DNA of 64,000 nt from Desulfopila sp. IMCC35008. GTDB lineage: Bacteria > Desulfobacterota > Desulfobulbia > Desulfobulbales > Desulfocapsaceae. The position numbers were made by a program, and so were the translations under genes. A model generated the notes under the pieces. The model searched no databases. It had not been told where the DNA came from and saw nothing but the letters and a program-made list of their open reading frames with translations. The stretch spans positions 532,001 to 596,000 of the forward strand of contig NZ_CP050700.1 in assembly GCF_010646885.2 (NCBI RefSeq), written 5' to 3'. The first letter of the stretch is position 1. The number at the start of each line of letters is the position of its first letter. Below are positions 59,352 to 64,000 of this stretch, in pieces.

Positions 59352-60440
59352 CTACATATCCTCTCTTCTCAGCAGGATAATACCGATTGTGGAAAAAATT
59401 ATATGGATGGATACAGCTGCCGCAATTGGTGGCAGATACCCGGCAATGGCAAGAGATTGCATGGTTCCCCATGATCCCCAGGCAAAAAAAGCGAGACCAC
59501 AACTGGTCGGGATAGCAACAGACAGATCCCGGCCCCAGCGTTTGTATGAAATAAGCAATATAGGCAAGCCAAGCAGAAGCAGGGGGATGCCAAGAAAAAT
59601 GTACGATATCCGGCCCAGGAAATCAGACCAGGCCTGTCGCTTCAGGCTTGCGGTTTCCTTATTACCGATATCTCGAAACAGGCCGGTAAGAGAGAGTTCG
59701 GCTGTTTCGTTCTCGGGGATGAGAAAGTCTTCAGGGCTTTCTGGCAGGGGGAGCTGCCAGTACTCGTTATTACGCACGATGTACTCACCATTTTTTCTCT
59801 GTTTCTGGAGTTGGGCATGGTTCAGAATCCATTCCTGGTCGTCACTATCCCATTTCGCGAATTTTGCCGCTAGCAGGGCGTTGACTGTATAATCCTCATT
59901 CCACCTGGAATATGAAAAGTTGGTAAAGAGATATCTTTTAGGGTCGGGCCATTCAAAAGAGTAGAAGCCCTCACTACCCTTGTAATAATACCTGCCGCTT
60001 CTATAGATGCCCAGCGGTAGTTTTCCCTTAACCTGCTCGTACCAGATATTATTTGTTCGGGTCACGGTGGTAGGTAAAAGCCACTGGGCGGCAGCGGTCA
60101 TCAGTAACGTCAGGATGATGCCGCCAACGAGAAATGGCCGGATTATGACCCTTAATGGCAATCCACCGGCTTTCAGAGCGGTCAGTTCGTTGGTATGGTT
60201 GAGTATACCAAGGCTGATGACACCCGAGAGGAGAATGAGCACCGGACCGAGCTGGTCAACGATGAACGGGATGTTCAATATAAAATATTCGAGTGCCAGA
60301 CCAAACGATTTTCCTGCCCGTGAGAAATTGTCGAATTTTTCGATAAAATCAACAAGCAGGTAGATTGAAGCAAAGGCTACGTTGACGGTCAGGAAGTTTT
60401 TAATGAATTGTTTGAGCAGATATTTATCGAGAAGATTCAC
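59352..60440 (-). CDS. lptG: LptF/LptG-family permease
   Basis: Membrane subunit of the LptB2FG exporter that extracts lipopolysaccharide from the inner membrane. 362 residues. Three membrane segments at the start (FLTVNVAFASIYLLVDFI, the region around FILNIPFIVDQLGPVLILL, and VGGIILTLLMTAAAQWLL), a periplasmic beta-jellyroll in the middle and three segments at the end (IPLLLLGLPILLISYKRWG). The start LDKYLLKQFIKNF fits LptG better than LptF. No lptF partner is adjacent, which is unusual. 29 bases after crcB. Confidence 0.87.
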   Translation of the reverse strand: MNLLDKYLLKQFIKNFLTVNVAFASIYLLVDFIEKFDNFSRAGKSFGLALEYFILNIPFIVDQLGPVLILLSGVISLGILNHTNELTALKAGGLPLRVIIRPFLVGGIILTLLMTAAAQWLLPTTVTRTNNIWYEQVKGKLPLGIYRSGRYYYKGSEGFYSFEWPDPKRYLFTNFSYSRWNEDYTVNALLAAKFAKWDSDDQEWILNHAQLQKQRKNGEYIVRNNEYWQLPLPESPEDFLIPENETAELSLTGLFRDIGNKETASLKRQAWSDFLGRISYIFLGIPLLLLGLPILLISYKRWGRDLSVAIPTSCGLAFFAWGSWGTMQSLAIAGYLPPIAAAVSIHIIFSTIGIILLRREDM

Positions 60441-60469
60441 TTCATACCTCTAAACCCGTCTAAGACAGG

Positions 60470-60862
60470 CTAAAAACGTAAAACACGCTCGCCGAGATAA
60501 AATCCGGCTGCAACAACGGCGAGCCCGAGGATATTACTTAACAGGATGTATGAGAACCCGTGCAGTATATCTCCCATCTTAAAGAATTGCACACTTTCAC
60601 GGGCATAGGTGGAGAAGGTGGTGAAGCCACCGAATACACCGGTAAAAAGGAAGAGCCTGAACTCGTGGGAGATATGTATTTTATCAAAACAACTCCAGCA
60701 TATACCTATTAGCAGGCAGCCACCAAGATTGGCTGTCAGGGTGCCAAACGGAAAATCACTGCTTGTTAAGCGGGCGGCGGCAAGGGCTATCGCATAACGG
60801 CTGAGTGAGCCTATTGCACCGCCGAGAGCGACTGCAAATATATTTGCCAGGTGGAGTTGCAT
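60470..60862 (-). CDS. crcB: Fluoride ion channel CrcB/Fluc
   Basis: Small inner-membrane fluoride exporter working as a dual-topology dimer. 130 residues with four hydrophobic segments. The conserved GGAIGSLSRY (14-23), FPFGTLTANLGGCLLIG (38-54) and GGFTTFSTYARE (78-89, with the phenylalanine-box and central sodium region) are present. A single gene, so a homodimer. No fluoride riboswitch was recognised upstream. First gene of the minus-strand group. Confidence 0.94.
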   Translation of the reverse strand: MQLHLANIFAVALGGAIGSLSRYAIALAAARLTSSDFPFGTLTANLGGCLLIGICWSCFDKIHISHEFRLFLFTGVFGGFTTFSTYARESVQFFKMGDILHGFSYILLSNILGLAVVAAGFYLGERVLRF

Positions 60863-61005
60863 TTATTACCTGTTAGACTTCTCTCCGGAAGTACGACCAT
60901 ATCCCTTGTTTCGTGTTTGTTCTAGAATCAAATTGTCCACCTTAGGTACCATTATTTATGTTATTCCGTCAAGAAGAAGGGAAACAGTGGTCGGATTCCG
61001 CCCAC

Positions 61006-61035
61006 TTGATTTTCGAATTGCCGGTGTGCTATATT
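61006..61035 (+). promoter_or_regulatory. Putative extended -10 promoter of the DHH gene
   Basis: TTGATT (61006-61011), 18-base spacer, then TGC directly before TATATT (61030-61035), an extended -10. Start near 61042 gives a leader of about 290 bases. Confidence 0.5.
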
Positions 61036-61248
61036 GGAACTCTTGTTTATTGATGCAGGCCTATTCCGGAAGTTGTTGTTTTTTTTACGCCCGCCCGCAT
61101 TGCACCGCTCTTGGCGTCATATTTCCCGGAATAGTGATAGAGCAGAATTTTACAGGAGGTGGCTGGCATATCGGTTGCCGGTGCGTGTTCTTTCCGTGCA
61201 CTTCGCGGAGAACCACAAACCGGTGGATAACACGGGAGGGGGGGATTG

Positions 61249-61314
61249 GTGAAAACTTTTTTTGGTTCCCATCCGGAGACTGTAGATGCTCCGGGACTTC
61301 TGTTGTACCCCTGA
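61249..61314 (+). CDS. Possible 21-residue leader peptide
   Basis: GTG start with GGGAGGGGGG ending 5 bases upstream, reading MKTFFGSHPETVDAPGLLLY plus one Pro. It ends 17 bases before the DHH start, which itself lacks a Shine-Dalgarno, so translational coupling is possible. No homologue is known to me; it may be chance. Confidence 0.25.
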   Translation: MKTFFGSHPETVDAPGLLLYP

Positions 61315-61331
61315 TGTCACTGTTACCATGA

Positions 61332-62357
61332 ATGGCTAAAGACAGGAAGAAGATAAACGGAGTGCTGCGACAGGCAAAAACCGCATACAGGAATACTGCA
61401 AAAGACAGGCTCCAGGCATTCTGGGACATATTTGACAAAGAAGATGATGTGCTGGTTGTAATTAATGCCGATCCCGACGCCCTGGCGAGTGCCCTGGCGG
61501 TAAAAAGGTTACTAAGGTACAGAACCAGAAAAGTTGATATTGCCCACCCCAACGAGATCCACCGACTAAATAATGTAGCCATGGTTGAACGGCTGAAGAT
61601 TCCACTTGAGCGGTTGGGTAATGTAAAAACAGGAGATTATACAAAGATAGTGATGGTTGATTCCCAACCGTCGCACCTTCCCTGTTTTGACAAGCTGCAG
61701 ATCGATGCAATTATCGATCATCATCCCATAAGTGGAGAATGGGATGTACCGTTTGTCGATATCAGACCAGATTATGGGGCAGTATCGACCATGATGGTAG
61801 AGTATCTTCGGGCGGCAGGCATGAAACCATCAGTTGCACTTGCGACGGCCCTGTTTTACGCTATTAAGGTGGATACCCAGGATTTTGAGAAAAAATCGTT
61901 GGTGGCTGATGGTATTGCGTTCAGGTACCTGTTCGATATAGCTAACAGAAATCTGGTACGTAAATTTGAATTAACTGATTTACGTAAATCAGAACTCAAA
62001 TATTTTAACATTGCTCTTCAGGAACTCAAATATTCCAAGAGACGTTATTACTCTCACATTGGCAGAGTCCGCAGTCCTGATGTGTTGGTGATTATAGCTG
62101 ATTTCCTGAACCATGTTGGGGAGATCGACTGGGTGTTCGTGTCAGGAGTCCACAATGAAAAACTCGTTGTAATCTTTCGTTGTGACGGGTACCGTAAAAG
62201 TGCTGGGAAACTCGCAAACAGGACCTTCGGGTCACTTGGTTCCGCCGGTGGGCATAAGGAAGCGGCCCGGGCAGAAGTACCGCTCAAAAAACTGGAACTG
62301 GGCGACAGGGAGTTTACCTCCGACAGTCTGAAGCGGCTGATCATGCGACACATATAA
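61332..62357 (+). CDS. DHH-family phosphoesterase
   Basis: 341 residues. DHH domain with motif I VVINADPDALAS (42-53), motif II IVMVDSQPSH, motif III DHH (129-131), and a DHHA1 domain ending in GSAGGHKEAARAE. In classical members motif I reads HxNxDxD; here the His is Val43 while the two Asp (47 and 49) remain, so one metal ligand differs. Relatives include oligoribonuclease/pAp phosphatase NrnA and membrane cyclic-di-AMP enzymes, but no GGDEF or membrane part is present. The ATG directly follows an in-frame TGA, so the start is fixed, yet no Shine-Dalgarno is visible. Confidence 0.85.
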   Translation: MAKDRKKINGVLRQAKTAYRNTAKDRLQAFWDIFDKEDDVLVVINADPDALASALAVKRLLRYRTRKVDIAHPNEIHRLNNVAMVERLKIPLERLGNVKTGDYTKIVMVDSQPSHLPCFDKLQIDAIIDHHPISGEWDVPFVDIRPDYGAVSTMMVEYLRAAGMKPSVALATALFYAIKVDTQDFEKKSLVADGIAFRYLFDIANRNLVRKFELTDLRKSELKYFNIALQELKYSKRRYYSHIGRVRSPDVLVIIADFLNHVGEIDWVFVSGVHNEKLVVIFRCDGYRKSAGKLANRTFGSLGSAGGHKEAARAEVPLKKLELGDREFTSDSLKRLIMRHI

Positions 62358-62454
62358 CCGGCTCAAAAACTATTCACGGGATGTGGGCACCATTTGGGGT
62401 GGTGCCGACACTCCTTAACTCATGTACTGTCCGAGATGACCAAAGGGAGTTCAG

Positions 62455-63708
62455 ATGCCTAAATCCACAACCTTGGCAATGGTCCTTGCTGGTGGGCGGG
62501 TCGATGAGCTGGATGTGTTGACCTACGGAAGGCCGAAATCAGCGCTGCCATTCGGTGGCTTTGGCAGGGTGATTGACTTCCCCCTCAGCAACCTGATGAA
62601 TTCAGGTATCGAGCAGGTTGCTATACTCAGCCAATACCGAAGCTATTCCCTCATTAACCATATAGGAACAGGTGCTGCATGGGATATGCTGGGACGTAAC
62701 AGAGGTGTTTCCATCCTCCCCCCGTATATCGGGTCCGACCATAAGGACTGGTATCGTGGGTCAGCTGATGCGATTCATAAAAATCTCGATTTTATTCAGT
62801 ATCATGACCCCGAGCATATCCTTATCCTGTCCGGTGACCATATCTACAGAATGGATTACCGGGAGATGTTGCAGTATCACAAGGAAAAGGATGCAGACCT
62901 GACCATGGGTTTTGTCAAAGTCGGTAAGCAGCGTGCTCATCGTTTTGGCGTCGGAGCGATTGATACCGAGGATGGCGCAACCGGCGGCCGGTTGACCCAA
63001 TACTGGGAGAAACCGGATGATCCTCAATCCGACTGGGCATCACTCACGGTCCTCTGTTTTAAACCTGAAGTCCTTTACAATATGTTGGAGCAGAACCAGC
63101 AGGAGAGCTCCTTTGAATTTGGCAGAAATATTGTACCGGCCTTGATGGCAGGGGGATACCGACTCTACGGATACAAGTTTTACGGGTATTGGGGATATAC
63201 CAAGACCGTTGATGAATACTGGCAGTCGAATATGGATTTGCTGGGAGAAAACCCGAAGATCGATCTGGAGGAGTGGGGATTTCGGACGAATCTCGATCAT
63301 CGGAATATCCGTGATTTCCAGCCGACGATTATCGGTGATTACGGGGCGGTTGAAAACAGCCTGATTTACAACGGCTGTCATGTGGAAGGGAAGGTTCGCA
63401 ATTCCATACTTTTTCCGGGCGTTAAGATAGGTAAAAACAGCAAGGTAGAAAATTCCGTACTGTTCTTTAATAACGAAGTCGGGCGCAATTGCCGTCTCAG
63501 CAAGGTAGTGGCCGATGTGAATAATAGTTATGGGGAGGGCGTGATAATTGGTGCGGAAACCGGGCGTCAGGCCGGTAAAGTCAGTGTCGTTGGCTGGAAT
63601 AACCAGATACCGGGGCAAACTGTGATCGGTGAAGGGGCGACCATCTGGCCGGAGCTGAAATCGAGCAACTGGAAAAAGGTTGTCGAAACGGGGGAGGTGC
63701 TCAAATGA
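62455..63708 (+). CDS. GlgC-type nucleotidyltransferase, probably catalytically impaired
   Basis: 417 residues, homologous to ADP-glucose pyrophosphorylase: an N-terminal nucleotidyltransferase fold and a C-terminal left-handed beta-helix ([20 protein letters not shown]). Sugar-side features are kept ([27 protein letters not shown] with D128, EKP at 185-187). The nucleotide loop is GGRVDEL (13-19) instead of GGRGTRL, losing Gly at 16 and Arg at 18. The metal motif WRDVGT is WGYTKT (246-251), with Tyr248 replacing Asp. It overlaps the next GlgC gene by 4 bases (ATGA). A regulatory, GlgD-like subunit is inferred. AAAGGGAG precedes the ATG. Confidence 0.85.
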   Translation: MPKSTTLAMVLAGGRVDELDVLTYGRPKSALPFGGFGRVIDFPLSNLMNSGIEQVAILSQYRSYSLINHIGTGAAWDMLGRNRGVSILPPYIGSDHKDWYRGSADAIHKNLDFIQYHDPEHILILSGDHIYRMDYREMLQYHKEKDADLTMGFVKVGKQRAHRFGVGAIDTEDGATGGRLTQYWEKPDDPQSDWASLTVLCFKPEVLYNMLEQNQQESSFEFGRNIVPALMAGGYRLYGYKFYGYWGYTKTVDEYWQSNMDLLGENPKIDLEEWGFRTNLDHRNIRDFQPTIIGDYGAVENSLIYNGCHVEGKVRNSILFPGVKIGKNSKVENSVLFFNNEVGRNCRLSKVVADVNNSYGEGVIIGAETGRQAGKVSVVGWNNQIPGQTVIGEGATIWPELKSSNWKKVVETGEVLK

Positions 63709-64000
63709 AAGAGACGAAAGATGCACTTGTACTCCTTCTTGCGGGAGGTGTTGGCAGCCGTCTTAATATTTTGGTGCAAAGTCGGGCAAAACCGGCTGTA
63801 CCGTTTGGCGGAATCTACCGGATTATTGATTTCAGCCTCAGTAACGTCGCCAACTCAGGACTCAAAAAGGTCGGGGTGCTGACCCAGTATAAACCTCTCT
63901 CTTTGATGAGTCATCTAGGCTCAGGTGAGGCGTGGGACCTGACCGGCAGAACACGTGGAGTAAAAATCCTGCCTCCAAGGACGGGTTCGAAAGACAGCGA
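63705..64000 (+). CDS. glgC: Glucose-1-phosphate adenylyltransferase GlgC, 5' part (cut by window end)
   Basis: First 98 residues of a second GlgC paralogue, starting inside the stop of the previous gene. The pyrophosphorylase loop is intact, [13 protein letters not shown] with G14, G15, G17 and R19, followed by [20 protein letters not shown]. Expected role: makes ADP-glucose from ATP and glucose 1-phosphate for glycogen. The frame is open to the window end; the DVGT motif and the beta-helix cannot be seen. Confidence 0.88.
   Translation, partial: MKETKDALVLLLAGGVGSRLNILVQSRAKPAVPFGGIYRIIDFSLSNVANSGLKKVGVLTQYKPLSLMSHLGSGEAWDLTGRTRGVKILPPRTGSKDS

Larger units (their letters stand above)
60863..61331. 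other. 470-bp divergent intergenic region crcB / DHH
   Basis: Contains one good plus-strand promoter (61006-61035) and a long leader for the DHH gene. Longer open frames here (60906-61331, 141 codons) have no protein-like pattern. A 21-codon frame starting with GTG at 61249 has a very strong GGGAGGGGGG ahead of it. Confidence 0.5.

Noticed and set aside
60863..60960. Fluoride riboswitch upstream of crcB
   Set aside because: Read on the minus strand; none of the conserved blocks of the crcB motif were recognised.
61034..61252. 72-codon frame in the DHH leader
   Set aside because: TTG start without Shine-Dalgarno, overlaps the -10 element, no recognisable domain.
60906..61331. 141-codon frame upstream of the DHH gene
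   Set aside because: Amino-acid pattern is not protein-like (many Cys, Arg and Trp in random order), it covers the promoter, and its TGA directly before the DHH ATG is just the in-frame stop that fixes that start.

Overview
The window looks like a piece of the main chromosome of a sulfate-reducing member of the Desulfobacterota, most like Desulfobulbales. The evidence is a complete aprBA pair (APS reductase) followed by qmoABC (its quinone-interacting electron donor), inside a very conserved Gram-negative housekeeping region that carries lptG and a periplasmic FKBP. Almost every gene is on the + strand. The exceptions are three genes at about 58.5-60.9 kb. No phage, insertion sequence, CRISPR array or rRNA gene is visible.

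Layout. 1-960: 3' end of ftsK. 961-9141: the dissimilatory sulfate-reduction module, with aprB-aprA ending in a strong terminator and qmoA-qmoB-qmoC ending in a second terminator. The sulfate adenylyltransferase gene (sat) is not in this window. 9212-11605: a tRNA/translation cluster with tRNA-Thr(UGU), tRNA-Tyr, tRNA-Gly(UCC), tRNA-Thr(GGU), the first tuf, rpmG, tRNA-Trp and secE. 11697-23298: nusG, rplK, rplA, an L10 leader, rplJ, rplL, rpoB, rpoC. 23463-43031: the str, S10, spc and alpha operons fused in one run (rpsL to rplQ), with a second tuf, secY, map, infA and rpmJ. 43145-43912: a Cys-cluster protein of the YkgJ type. 44213-57432: rpsB-tsf-pyrH-frr-uppS-cdsA-dxr-rseP-tsaB-ispG-proS, then a RelA/SpoT-type gene and a small Smr protein. 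57631-58410: a secreted FKBP. 58519-60862 (- strand): crcB, lptG and a DUF362 gene. 61332-64000: a DHH phosphoesterase and two ADP-glucose pyrophosphorylase-type genes, the second cut by the window end.

How it works together. AprBA reduces APS to sulfite and AMP with electrons that QmoABC takes from membrane quinols. The rest builds ribosomes, RNA polymerase, translation factors, the Sec channel, isoprenoid precursors (dxr, ispG, uppS), CDP-diacylglycerol and ppGpp. Several start sites are corrected from the longest open frame by Shine-Dalgarno position and family N-termini: qmoC, secE, rplA, rpoB, rplV, rpsH, rpmD, rplO, rpoA, rpsB, pyrH, frr, tsaB, the FKBP gene and the DUF362 gene. rpmG and rpmJ are small genes found by direct reading.

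I do not see a clearly new multi-gene system. The most unusual signals are: (i) a GlgC-type protein that has lost both its nucleotide-loop Gly/Arg and the catalytic Asp of the DVGT motif, coupled by an ATGA overlap to a second protein whose loop is intact; (ii) a RelA/SpoT protein with a bifunctional-type synthetase motif (RIKD) but a ruined hydrolase site; (iii) terminator-like hairpins and long inverted repeats at operon boundaries, including one overlapping the 3' end of tRNA-Trp and one just upstream of rpoA; (iv) six ribosomal protein genes that start with TTG.
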